Of a stretch of DNA of 64,000 nt, positions 8,947-17,235 are shown piece by piece. Every line of letters starts with the position of its first letter. The stretch's first letter is position 1. This stretch comes from Loigolactobacillus rennini DSM 20253 (GTDB taxonomy: Bacteria > Bacillota > Bacilli > Lactobacillales > Lactobacillaceae). The notes below the pieces were generated by a model. That model worked only from the letters and a program-made list of their open reading frames with translations, searched no databases and was not told where the DNA came from. The position numbers were made by a program, and so were the translations under genes. Location of the stretch: contig NZ_AYYI01000038.1 in NCBI RefSeq assembly GCF_001436505.1, positions 1 through 64,000 of the forward strand, written 5' to 3'.

Positions 8947-11523
8947 TTATTTTCTTTTCTTTTTTTCATAGGGTGTATTGACTAACGGTAAATCTGGCCG
9001 TAATTCGCCATCCCAAGCATAGTACGCACCGGCAATTGCTGGTGCAGGCAAGATGGTAGCTAATTCACCAACCCCCTTAACACCATAGGCAACGTTGTCA
9101 TGAATATGTTTAGCATGGACAAACGTTTCTTCAATTTCAGGTACTTTAGTGGCATCTAACAGCCCTAAGTTTGGATAGCGTGCCTTAACATAGCCATGAT
9201 CCATCTTGAATTTCTCAGTTAACGCATAGCCCATTCCCATGACAATGCCGCCTTCAATTTGACCTTCAGCAGCGCGCGGATTAATCACTTGGCCAATATC
9301 GTAAGCTGCAACAATTTTGCCTAATTTACCTTTATCATCTAGCGTCGCTACTTCAGCACCGTAACTATAGCCAACGTGACTAACAGGATGTTCCTTATCA
9401 GAATTCAACGGATCAGTTACTGGTGCAAATTCCCCATGGAATTCTTCGCCTTCTAAATCAGCTAAAGTTCGACCCATATCAAGTTCAACCCGTAATTTTT
9501 GTGCGGCACGTTTAGTGGCTTCACCAGTGATTAATGATTGCCGTGAAGCCGTCGTCGTCCCTGAATCAGGTGTCCGCCGCGTATCCGGTGCTTCAGCAAT
9601 AACTAGGTCTGGCGAAATATTTAAGGCTTCACAAGTTATTTGTGTTGTAATGGTCGCAATTCCTTGCCCAATACCAGCTGCACTGGTCCGAACATGAACT
9701 TTGCCATTTTCAACTGAAATAATGCACCGGCCTGGATCAGGTACACCAACTCCCAAGCCACTGTTCTTAAAGAAGCAAGTAACGCCAGCAGTCTTTGCTT
9801 CATCATAAACTGACTTCACCGCTAGCAAACTTTCCTTTAAGGCAGTATTTTGCGTAACCAGTTGTCCATTAGATAAAATGTCACCTGGTGCAACGGCATT
9901 TTTATAACGAATTTCCCAAGGGGTGATGCCAACCTTTTTAGCTAGCATATTCAGATTACTTTCAATTGCAAAAGCAGTTTGACTGACACCAAAGCCACGA
10001 TAAGCCCCACACGGTGGATTATTGGTATAAACAGCAAAACCTTCAATATCAATATTCTGATATTTATAAGGACCAGCAGCATGCGTACAAGCACGTTGCA
10101 AGACAGGCCCGCCTAAAGACGCATACGCGCCACTATCTGCATAAACAGTCGCTTTCATGGCTGTCAAATTACCCGCGTCATCACAGCCAGTTGTAAAGTC
10201 CATCTGCATACCATGCCGTTTGGGGTGAACTAATAAGCTTTCTTGACGGCTAAACAACACTTTAACAGGTTGTTTGAGGCACCAAGCAGCTAAGGCCGCA
10301 TGATGCTGAACACTCATATCTTCTTTACCACCAAAGCCGCCACCAACTAATTGTGACTGAACATGAACTTTTTCCTTTGGCAAGCCCAGCATCCGGCTAA
10401 CTTCACGCTGTTCATCATAAATTCCCTGACCACCTGTATACATTAAGACGCCATCTTCTTCAGGCATTGCAATCGCACATTCTGGTTCCATAAAGGCATG
10501 TTCTAAAATCGGAACAGAATAATGCTGCTTAACCACATACTTAGATTGGGCTAATGCTTCATCGGCATGACCACGCACAACATGTTCATGGGACAATAAA
10601 TTGCCTTTTTCATGAATCTTAGGAGCATCATCAGCCAAAGCCGCTTTGCAGCTGAGTAGCGGCGTTAATTCTTCATACGCAACCTCAACTAAATCCTTTA
10701 ATTCCTGTAAACGTGTTTTTTTCTTTGAAACTACCAGGGCAACTGCATCACCCACATAACGAGTGATTTCCCCAACTGGAATCATAACATCCCAGTCTGA
10801 GATAAACTCTAGATGGCCAATTTTATTATTGCCCGGCACATCTTTAGCAGTCAAGACGGCAACACAATCCGGATCGGCCAGAGCCTTAGTTGCATCAATT
10901 TTTAATAAACGTGCACGTGGGTAGGCGCTTCTAATCGCTGAAGCATAAAGCATCCCAGGTACGGTAATATCATCAACATACTTACCCGTACCTAAAGTCT
11001 TCTCCTTAGCATCAACGCGCTGTAGATCATGGCCAAGTTTACCATCTGAATGTGCTTCTGGAACTGGCGTTTCTTCGCGTAACATTTTAGCAGCTAATTT
11101 AATTGCTTCAATAATTTTAACATAACCTGTACAGCGGCAAATATTGCCCCGAATGCCTTTACGGACATCCTTATCGGTTGGTTCCGGTTTCTTTTTTAAC
11201 ATGCCGACGGCAGACATTAACATCCCAGGAATGCAATAACCACACTGAACTGCCCCAGTTTGAGCAAAAGCATACGCAAAAACATCTTTTTGCCGTTGTG
11301 ATAGGCCTTCAATGGTCGTTATTTCTTTGCCATCTACTTTTGATAACGTAAATAGACAACTCTTGGAAGCCCTTCCATTTATCAGTACAGTACAAGCACC
11401 ACAAGCACCAGAATCGCAACCATTCTTTGTTCCTGTCAAGTGTAAATCATCACGTAAGAAATACATCAACTTTTTATTCTCTTCGCTGGAAACAGATTGA
11501 CCGTTTACGGTAAATGAATACAT
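8947..11523 (-). CDS. xdh: Selenium-dependent xanthine dehydrogenase, Fe-S plus molybdopterin domains fused, no FAD domain
   Basis: An 858-aa molybdenum hydroxylase. The N-terminal plant-type [2Fe-2S] domain uses C36, C41, C44 and C56. The second [2Fe-2S] domain uses C94, C97, C129 and C131 (QCGYC and ICRCTGY). The molybdopterin domain follows directly (GGGFGGKED, PCGAYRGFGVSQ and GVKGVGELATI segments). It hydroxylates purines, such as hypoxanthine/xanthine to urate or the reverse. There is no FAD domain and no separate FAD subunit nearby, unlike classical XDH. That architecture plus the YqeB/YqeC neighbours points to the type with a labile selenium cofactor. Start chosen at ATG 11523 (AAGAGGTG site); the reading frame extends upstream to 11568. 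Confidence 0.9.
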   Translation of the reverse strand: MYSFTVNGQSVSSEENKKLMYFLRDDLHLTGTKNGCDSGACGACTVLINGRASKSCLFTLSKVDGKEITTIEGLSQRQKDVFAYAFAQTGAVQCGYCIPGMLMSAVGMLKKKPEPTDKDVRKGIRGNICRCTGYVKIIEAIKLAAKMLREETPVPEAHSDGKLGHDLQRVDAKEKTLGTGKYVDDITVPGMLYASAIRSAYPRARLLKIDATKALADPDCVAVLTAKDVPGNNKIGHLEFISDWDVMIPVGEITRYVGDAVALVVSKKKTRLQELKDLVEVAYEELTPLLSCKAALADDAPKIHEKGNLLSHEHVVRGHADEALAQSKYVVKQHYSVPILEHAFMEPECAIAMPEEDGVLMYTGGQGIYDEQREVSRMLGLPKEKVHVQSQLVGGGFGGKEDMSVQHHAALAAWCLKQPVKVLFSRQESLLVHPKRHGMQMDFTTGCDDAGNLTAMKATVYADSGAYASLGGPVLQRACTHAAGPYKYQNIDIEGFAVYTNNPPCGAYRGFGVSQTAFAIESNLNMLAKKVGITPWEIRYKNAVAPGDILSNGQLVTQNTALKESLLAVKSVYDEAKTAGVTCFFKNSGLGVGVPDPGRCIISVENGKVHVRTSAAGIGQGIATITTQITCEALNISPDLVIAEAPDTRRTPDSGTTTASRQSLITGEATKRAAQKLRVELDMGRTLADLEGEEFHGEFAPVTDPLNSDKEHPVSHVGYSYGAEVATLDDKGKLGKIVAAYDIGQVINPRAAEGQIEGGIVMGMGYALTEKFKMDHGYVKARYPNLGLLDATKVPEIEETFVHAKHIHDNVAYGVKGVGELATILPAPAIAGAYYAWDGELRPDLPLVNTPYEKKKRK

Positions 11524-11571
11524 TAGTGCACCTCTTTCAATTTTGGCATTTATTCCATTAATTATCATATT

Positions 11572-11584
11572 GTGAATACTTCAC
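11572..11584. promoter_or_regulatory. Palindromic putative operator at the xdh promoter
   Basis: GTGAATACTTCAC has perfect 5-bp inverted arms around a 3-nt centre and lies immediately downstream of the xdh -10 box. A bound regulator here would block initiation. The cognate protein is unknown; the ModE-like gene nearby is one candidate. Confidence 0.4.
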
Positions 11585-11588
11585 GTAT

Positions 11589-11597
11589 ATTATAACA
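11589..11597 (-). promoter_or_regulatory. Extended -10 promoter of xdh-mocA-yqeC-yqeB
   Basis: The minus strand carries TGTTATAAT, a perfect -10 with an extended TG, in the 116-bp gap between xdhC and xdh. No good -35 box is visible. Confidence 0.5.
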
Positions 11598-11639
11598 CTA
11601 AAAAATATTATTTTGTGCTAATTTTTTAAATGATGCTCA

Positions 11640-12638
11640 TTATTTTTGTGCCCGCCGTTGAACCAGTTGCCCTGCAATACTAATCGCAATTTCTGCTGGT
11701 GTTTCTGCGCCAATTTTCAAACCAATCGGCATGTTCAATCGGTCAATATCACTAGTAGAAAAGCCGGCTACCTTAAGATCACGCCGGTGCACTGCTGTTT
11801 TATGATGACTGCCAATAACACCGATATAAAAAGCTGGCGTTTTGAGCAACTGCCGTTCAACATCAAAATCTGATTGGTGCCCACGTGTCATCACGATCGC
11901 ATAATCTGCTGCTGTCACCGTTATTTTTTGTGCTAATTGTGTTAAATCACCAACAATTAAGTCATCTGCTGTTGGAAAATAATCCGCTGTTAAAAATTTA
12001 GCACGATCGTCATAAACAACGGTATAAAAATTTAATGGTTTTAAAACTGGGACCAACGCCTGAGAAACATGACCGCCACCGAAAAGATAAACTTTACTAT
12101 TTTGACTGACTGGTTCGCTATAAAATAATTGTTGCTCAATTTGCCAAGTTTGGGGTTTAGCCGTTAGCTTCTCTTTAGCAACTTCAAACCCGACAAAACC
12201 AGAAGCTTGACTGTAAAAACCAAGTACCATCGTCGCAGCTGTTAATTTAAATAAGAGCCAGCCACTTTGATGAGCCGTCATTGTCTGAAGTAACTGCTGT
12301 AAGACAGTTTGATTCATTTTTACTTCAGGAGAAAAATAAGTAAAAATTACTTTAATCCGGCCACCGCAAATCATACCTAGATCCTCAATATCATTGGGGG
12401 CTAAATTGAAGTCTTTAATCCCACTAGTGTGCTGTTTCAAATGCGTCTTAGCTAATTTTTCACTTTCATACTCTGCACGACCACCCCCAACGGTTCCACA
12501 AATTGTGCCTGTGGTGCCAACTAGCATGTGTGCACCAGCGCCCCGAGGTGCAGAACCTGAACTTGACAATACCGTAACTAAAACAGCAGGCTGCTGCTTT
12601 TTTAAGTTTGCTAATAATTTTTCGAAAATCTCTTTCAC
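11640..12638 (-). CDS. xdhC: XdhC/CoxI-family molybdenum hydroxylase maturation protein
   Basis: A 332-aa protein with the XdhC/CoxI N-terminal domain (SSSGSAPRGAGAHMLV and GTVGGGRAEYE) and a C-terminal Rossmann-like XdhC domain (VYLFGGGHVSQALVP). Family members bind the molybdenum cofactor and assist its sulfuration or loading into XDH. The start is GTG at 12638, preceded by GGAGGTG, and overlaps the stop of the upstream ModE-like gene by four bases, which suggests translational coupling. The downstream xdh gene has its own promoter. Confidence 0.88.
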   Translation of the reverse strand: MKEIFEKLLANLKKQQPAVLVTVLSSSGSAPRGAGAHMLVGTTGTICGTVGGGRAEYESEKLAKTHLKQHTSGIKDFNLAPNDIEDLGMICGGRIKVIFTYFSPEVKMNQTVLQQLLQTMTAHQSGWLLFKLTAATMVLGFYSQASGFVGFEVAKEKLTAKPQTWQIEQQLFYSEPVSQNSKVYLFGGGHVSQALVPVLKPLNFYTVVYDDRAKFLTADYFPTADDLIVGDLTQLAQKITVTAADYAIVMTRGHQSDFDVERQLLKTPAFYIGVIGSHHKTAVHRRDLKVAGFSTSDIDRLNMPIGLKIGAETPAEIAISIAGQLVQRRAQK

Positions 12639-13021
12639 TTTTTTACACCTCCAGTGATTGCTGTTTCTTTAAAAATCGTTTGGAAATAGTGATCTGCTGC
12701 TGCAGTCACCAAATTTTGCAGCTGTAAATACTTGTCCATTAAAATTTGTCCTTCTAACGTCAGATTTGAACCGCCACCACTTGCACCACCACTATTTGAA
12801 ACAATCAGTGGTTTACTTAATGCAGCTTCGGCTTGGTGAAGTAAACGCCAAGCTTTATTGTAAGAAAATCCCATTTTGCGTGCTGCAATGGTAATCGACC
12901 CTTCGGTTTGAACCAACTGCATTAACGCCACAATTTCTGGACTTAAAATAACAGCTTCGCGCGACAGTTTTAAGGACAATTGATAGTTGAGCTTATTTAT
13001 AGGAATCCCTCCTTTAACCAC
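12635..13021 (-). CDS. ModE-like winged-helix DNA-binding protein
   Basis: A protein of up to 128 aa, resembling only the N-terminal LysR-like DNA-binding domain of ModE. A helix-turn-helix with GSITIAARKMGFSYNKAWRLL is followed by the wing region GGASGGGSNLTLEGQ. The molybdate-binding (MOP) domains of full ModE are absent. It probably regulates the molybdenum hydroxylase genes it precedes (inference). The start is uncertain. The frame opens with GTG at 13021, but the strong AAAGGAGGG site lies inside the frame and is spaced 7 nt from an ATA codon at 13000. See findings. Confidence 0.75.
   Translation of the reverse strand: MVKGGIPINKLNYQLSLKLSREAVILSPEIVALMQLVQTEGSITIAARKMGFSYNKAWRLLHQAEAALSKPLIVSNSGGASGGGSNLTLEGQILMDKYLQLQNLVTAAADHYFQTIFKETAITGGVKK
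13003..13013 (-). promoter_or_regulatory. Ribosome binding site spaced for an ATA codon
   Basis: AAAGGAGGG occurs inside the apparent coding frame of the ModE-like gene. At normal spacing downstream there is no ATG, GTG or TTG; the codon at optimal distance is ATA (12998-13000). The next in-frame TTG is about 27 nt away. Confidence 0.55.
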
Positions 13022-13050
13022 GTTATATTAAAAATAGATAGCGCAAGGCC

Positions 13051-13096
13051 AAAAATAGGAAAGCTATAATGGCTCGTTAATAACTTTCCTATTTTT
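13051..13096 (-). terminator. Long-stem hairpin after the purine permease gene
   Basis: A perfect 13-bp inverted repeat (13051-13063 with 13084-13096) surrounds a 20-nt loop. On the minus strand it ends in five T residues. It lies between the permease stop and the ModE-like gene, so it could separate the ygeW-permease transcript from the regulator-xdhC unit. Confidence 0.55.
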
Positions 13097-13115
13097 TATT
13101 TAATGTTTGACTGTA

Positions 13116-14501
13116 TTATTGGTATTTATGCTCCAACTGTGCTTTTTCAACGGTTGTCTTCACCTTAACCGCCTTTTTGGCTTTAATTTCTTGTGGTTTT
13201 TTAACATGATTCAGCAACAAGTTTAAAACAATGGCTAAAATTGTTGTCAAAATCACTTCAGAACTGCCAAAAATGGTGTTCACCCATTCTGGAAAACCCG
13301 CCAGACTATTTTGTGAAAGTGCAACACCAATACCAAACGCTAAAGAAATACCAACTACTGCGCTATTTTCCTTAGTCATTTTTACTGAAGTGATAGTTTT
13401 AATCCCTGTCATTGCAATGGTAGCAAAAACCGAAATGGTCGCACCACCAATGACTGCATACGGAATGGTTGTCAATATGGAAGCAAATTTAGGAACAAAA
13501 CCAGCAACCAGTAAAATACCACACGAGAAAGTGAGAATAAATTTGTTAATGGCACGGGTTGCAATCACTAAGCCAACATTCTGGCCAAACGTTCCAACTG
13601 GTAAGCCGCCAAACAAACTGCCAATAATGTTGATCAAGCCTTTCCCCATAATCGCTCCTGAAAGTTCATGATCGCTTGGCTGCCGATCCATTGAACCAAC
13701 TGTTGTGGCGGTGAACTGACCAATTGTCTGAACTGTATCAACCAAAAAGACAATGGTTAAAGTGATAATGGGAACAATCTTAAAACTTAAACCGAAGTGG
13801 AATGGTTTGATAACTTGGAAGAAAGCCGCTGAATGAACTGGTGAAAAATCAACCATGCCCAACATTAACGCCACTAAATAACCAATTACCATGCCATTCA
13901 GAATAGAAGACAAACTGAGAAATCCTTTAGAAAAATAATTAAAGTAAAAGACAACTGCAAAAGTGATCAATGCCACTGCCCAATTTTTAGCAGAACCAAA
14001 ATTAGAGTTACCAGCACCACCAGCAATGTAATTGACCGCGGTGGGGAATAACGACAGACCAATACTTAAAATAACCGTGCCTGTCACAATTGGCGGGAAT
14101 AAGATGCGTATCTTTTTTAAAATCAGTCCTAGAAAAGTAATGATGATACTCCCCACTAATTGGGCACCAAAAATATCTGCTATTCCAAAGTCGCCACCAA
14201 TCATCAACAGAATCGGGACGCAAGCAAAACTTGCACCCATCATCATTGGCAAGCGAGCACCAAATCTGCGAAAGATTGGAAACAACTGGATTAACGTCGC
14301 TAGACCAGCGAAAATCAATGAAGTTTGAATAATAATCGTTGTGTTAGCGGCATTTAAATTGCAGATTTTAGCAACCATGATTCCTGGTGTTACAATTCCA
14401 GCAACTGCAGCAACAACATGTTGCAAGCCTAATGGGGCGACTTCATCGACTGAGATGTGGCCATCATAAGCAAATAAGCCACTTAGTTTATTTTCACTCA
14501 T
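13116..14501 (-). CDS. Xanthine/uracil (NCS2 family) permease, probably purine or urate importer
   Basis: A 461-aa polytopic membrane protein of the nucleobase:cation symporter-2 family, with about 12-14 hydrophobic segments. The substrate-site helices include FLVDTVQTIGQFTATT and the conserved GGLPVGTFGQNVGLV. Family members import xanthine, urate or uracil. The surrounding purine catabolic genes make xanthine or urate the likely substrate (inference). GGAAGG precedes the ATG. The C-terminal tail after residue 430 is long, Lys-rich and cytoplasmic. It lies 42 bp downstream of ridA. Confidence 0.88.
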   Translation of the reverse strand: MSENKLSGLFAYDGHISVDEVAPLGLQHVVAAVAGIVTPGIMVAKICNLNAANTTIIIQTSLIFAGLATLIQLFPIFRRFGARLPMMMGASFACVPILLMIGGDFGIADIFGAQLVGSIIITFLGLILKKIRILFPPIVTGTVILSIGLSLFPTAVNYIAGGAGNSNFGSAKNWAVALITFAVVFYFNYFSKGFLSLSSILNGMVIGYLVALMLGMVDFSPVHSAAFFQVIKPFHFGLSFKIVPIITLTIVFLVDTVQTIGQFTATTVGSMDRQPSDHELSGAIMGKGLINIIGSLFGGLPVGTFGQNVGLVIATRAINKFILTFSCGILLVAGFVPKFASILTTIPYAVIGGATISVFATIAMTGIKTITSVKMTKENSAVVGISLAFGIGVALSQNSLAGFPEWVNTIFGSSEVILTTILAIVLNLLLNHVKKPQEIKAKKAVKVKTTVEKAQLEHKYQ

Positions 14502-14543
14502 AACTATGTTCCTTCCCGTCCAAACAGTGGCAATGCATCGAAT

Positions 14544-14918
14544 TTACTTCACTGCAACAGCTTCAATTTCAAAACGTCCCTTTAATGGAAGTTCTGCAAC
14601 TGCAATGCAAGAACGTGATGGTAAGAAATCTGTGAAATACTGGCCGTAAACTTTGTTAATTGCTGCAAAATCAGCCATATCAGTGATAAAAATGGTTGTT
14701 TTAACCACATCGGTATAAGTCATCCCAGCATTTTTCAAAATTGCACCCAAGTTTTTAAGTGCTTGGTCTGCTTGGTCCGTTACACTAGTTTTTAGTTTAT
14801 TTGTCGTTGGATCTAATCCTAATTGCCCAGACATATATAAGGTATTGCCTGTCAAAACAGAGTGAGAATAAGGGCCTACAGCTTTAGGGGCATTGTCTGC
14901 ATTAAGTGCTTTATTCAT
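14544..14918 (-). CDS. ridA: RidA family enamine/imine deaminase
   Basis: A 124-aa YjgF/YER057c/UK114 protein with the expected SGQLGLDP motif and the catalytic-site arginine in FLPSRSCIAVAELPL. RidA hydrolyses reactive 2-aminoacrylate-type enamines. YgeX in the same cluster produces 2-aminoacrylate from diaminopropionate, so a housekeeping role in this pathway is well motivated (inference). An AGAGGAGG site precedes the start, and arcC ends 19 bp upstream. Confidence 0.92.
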   Translation of the reverse strand: MNKALNADNAPKAVGPYSHSVLTGNTLYMSGQLGLDPTTNKLKTSVTDQADQALKNLGAILKNAGMTYTDVVKTTIFITDMADFAAINKVYGQYFTDFLPSRSCIAVAELPLKGRFEIEAVAVK

Positions 14919-14937
14919 GATAAATTCCTCCTCTTAG

Positions 14938-15876
14938 TTATCCTTGAATAATGGTTCCCGTTTTTCCGGCTAAACTATCTTTTGCTTTATCTAATAAGGT
15001 AATCAACGTTCTTCGGCCTGGTTTTGATGCAGCAAATTGAATTGCTGCTTCTACTTTTGGTAACATTGAGCCCGGTGCAAAGTGACCTGCGTCAGCATAT
15101 TTTTGCATTTCTGCAACACTAACTTCGCCTAATTCAGTTTGGTTAGGTTTGCCAAAGTTCAATGCAACCTTTTCAACAGCAGTTAAGATGACCAATAAAT
15201 CCGCGTCAATGTCAGCTGCCAGTAAGGCACTGCAATAATCTTTGTCAATGACTGCCGCTGCACCTTTAAGATGGTGCTGACCTTCTTTAATGACCGGAAT
15301 GCCACCACCGCCGCAAGCAATAACCGTTTGCTTAGCATCAATTAATTTCTCAATCGATGGTACTTCAATAATTTCTTTAGGTTTAGGCGATGCCACCACT
15401 TGGCGATAGCCACGCCCAGCATCTTCTGCTACTTGAACACCTTTATCAGCCGCCATTTGTTCTGCTTCGCTTTGGCTCATAAAACGTCCAATTGGCTTTG
15501 TCGGGTGTTGAAAAGCTGGATCATCCGGATCAACAACAACCTGTGTCGCAACGGTTGCAACTGGCTTAATGATATTGCGATTCAATAATTCTTCGCGCAA
15601 TGCATTTTGCAAATCATAGCCAATGTAACTTTGACTCATCGCAACACAAACTGAAAGTGGTACAACCGGGTAGCTTTTAGGGTCCTTTTGATTCAACTCA
15701 TCCATAGCCAGCCGAATCATCCCAGCTTGAGGACCATTACCGTGCGTTAAGATGACTTCATAGCCAGTCTCAATTAAATCGGCAATGGCTTTAGCAGTTG
15801 ATTTAACAGCCACCATTTGTTCTTTTAAATTATTTCCTAAAGCATTGCCACCTAGGGCAACAACAATACGCTTCAT
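14938..15876 (-). CDS. arcC: Carbamate kinase
   Basis: A 312-aa amino acid kinase-family protein beginning MKRIVVALGGNALG, with LTHGNGPQAG, ACGGGGIPV and the C-terminal GSMLPKVEAAI motifs. It converts carbamoyl phosphate plus ADP to ATP, CO2 and ammonia. It directly follows the carbamoyltransferase YgeW with a 33-bp gap. No arginine deiminase or ornithine carbamoyltransferase is present, so it most likely serves purine/ureido catabolism as the ATP-yielding step. Confidence 0.95.
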   Translation of the reverse strand: MKRIVVALGGNALGNNLKEQMVAVKSTAKAIADLIETGYEVILTHGNGPQAGMIRLAMDELNQKDPKSYPVVPLSVCVAMSQSYIGYDLQNALREELLNRNIIKPVATVATQVVVDPDDPAFQHPTKPIGRFMSQSEAEQMAADKGVQVAEDAGRGYRQVVASPKPKEIIEVPSIEKLIDAKQTVIACGGGGIPVIKEGQHHLKGAAAVIDKDYCSALLAADIDADLLVILTAVEKVALNFGKPNQTELGEVSVAEMQKYADAGHFAPGSMLPKVEAAIQFAASKPGRRTLITLLDKAKDSLAGKTGTIIQG

Positions 15877-15909
15877 TGCACTATTCCTTCCTATTCAATC
15901 GACACTATG

Positions 15910-17109
15910 CTATTCTTCACTTAATTTACGTTCTTGTCCGCGTGCTTCTAATTGCTTCAAAACAGTTGCTGGATTCTTGAACTTGCTCAAGAAAATCATT
16001 GCTGCAATGACATAAGGTTTGTAACTTGCTTGTTTGTACAATTCATCCCGGTAACGATCAAAGACAGAAGCATCAACTTCACCCTTTTCAGCAGAAACAC
16101 CAGTAATATCAGCTGGTAGTGGATGCATGTAAAGCGCCTTACCGTTTTTAGTTAATTTCATCATATCTTCTGTGCAAGACCAGTCTTGGTGTTGTGAATT
16201 TTCTTGTAATAATTCTTGCTCAAGTTTGTCAATGCCATCAAAATCGCCTTTACCATAAAGGTCAGTCCGTTTTTGCATTGCTTTAAACGGTGCCCAGCTC
16301 TTGCAATAAATAACATCAGCATCATTAAAGGCTTCTTTCATATCATTGGTCTTAGTGAATTTACCACCAGACTTTTCAGCATTTTTCTTGGCAATGTCTT
16401 CAATTTCTGGCATCACTTCATAGCCTTCTGGATGTGCCAAAACAACATCCATGCCAAAGCGTGTCATCAAAGCAATAATTGATTGTGCTACTGACAATGG
16501 CTTGCCATATGATGGTGAATAAGCCCATGACATAACAATCTTTTTGCCTTTAAGATTTTCAACGCCACCATATTTGTGAATAATGTGATCTAAGTCAGCT
16601 AACGCTTGCGTTGGATGATCTTCATCATCTTGTAAGTCAACTAAATTAGGGCGTTGCTCCAAGATACCATCTTCATTGCTGCCTTTCACCGCATCAATAA
16701 CTTGGTGCATATAATCGGTACCTTTACCAATATACATATCATCACGAATACCAATTGCATCGGCCATAAATGAAATCATTGTGGCAGTTTCCCGAACTGT
16801 TTCACCATGAGCAATTTGTGATTTGGATTCATCTAAGTCTTGGATTTCTAAACCTAGCATGTTGCAAGCACTACTGAAGGAAAAACGTGTCCGCGTTGAA
16901 TTATCACGAAAAATGGAGATTCCTAAACCGGAATCAAAGACTTTAGTTGAAATATTACGTTCTCGTAAGTCACGTAGTGCATCTGCTGTCTTTAAAGTTG
17001 CCGAAATTTCAGCATCATTCTTCTTCCAAGTTTGTAAGAAATCATTGTTATACATTTTATTTGTATCTAGATTTTTAATGTTTGCAACTAAGTCGTTAAA
17101 TTTAGCCAT
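15910..17109 (-). CDS. ygeW: YgeW, knotted carbamoyltransferase
   Basis: A 399-aa carbamoyltransferase. The carbamoyl-phosphate motif is DNSTRTRFSFSSACNMLGL and the HPTQALADL motif follows. It is longer than ornithine carbamoyltransferase and matches the YgeW family. In anaerobic purine catabolism it is proposed to phosphorolyse a carbamoylated diaminopropionate-type intermediate to carbamoyl phosphate and 2,3-diaminopropionate (family knowledge, partly inferred). It is flanked by arcC downstream and ygeY upstream, with a 126-bp hairpin-rich gap before it. Confidence 0.92.
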   Translation of the reverse strand: MAKFNDLVANIKNLDTNKMYNNDFLQTWKKNDAEISATLKTADALRDLRERNISTKVFDSGLGISIFRDNSTRTRFSFSSACNMLGLEIQDLDESKSQIAHGETVRETATMISFMADAIGIRDDMYIGKGTDYMHQVIDAVKGSNEDGILEQRPNLVDLQDDEDHPTQALADLDHIIHKYGGVENLKGKKIVMSWAYSPSYGKPLSVAQSIIALMTRFGMDVVLAHPEGYEVMPEIEDIAKKNAEKSGGKFTKTNDMKEAFNDADVIYCKSWAPFKAMQKRTDLYGKGDFDGIDKLEQELLQENSQHQDWSCTEDMMKLTKNGKALYMHPLPADITGVSAEKGEVDASVFDRYRDELYKQASYKPYVIAAMIFLSKFKNPATVLKQLEARGQERKLSEE

Positions 17110-17140
17110 TTAAAAATTCCCCTTTTTTATAATATTGTCG

Positions 17141-17233
17141 GGCACTATGTGATCATTTGATCAATGATGCCGAGAGCTTAGCTATGTATGCAAACCACTA
17201 AGTTACCAGCAGTAACTTAGTCATTTGCTATAC
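17141..17233 (-). other. Two consecutive stem-loops between ygeY and ygeW
   Basis: Hairpin A (17186-17233) has a perfect 10-bp core (17197-17206 with 17212-17221) extended by a further imperfect stem. Hairpin B (17141-17171) pairs GGCA/TGCC and TCATT/AATGA around a TGATCA-rich centre. Neither has a T-tract, so they are not simple terminators. They may be mRNA processing or stability elements. Confidence 0.5.
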
Positions 17234-17235
17234 GT

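Noticed and set aside
14938-17109. Arginine deiminase pathway (carbamate kinase plus carbamoyltransferase)
   Set aside because: There is no arginine deiminase or arginine/ornithine antiporter, and the carbamoyltransferase is YgeW-type.
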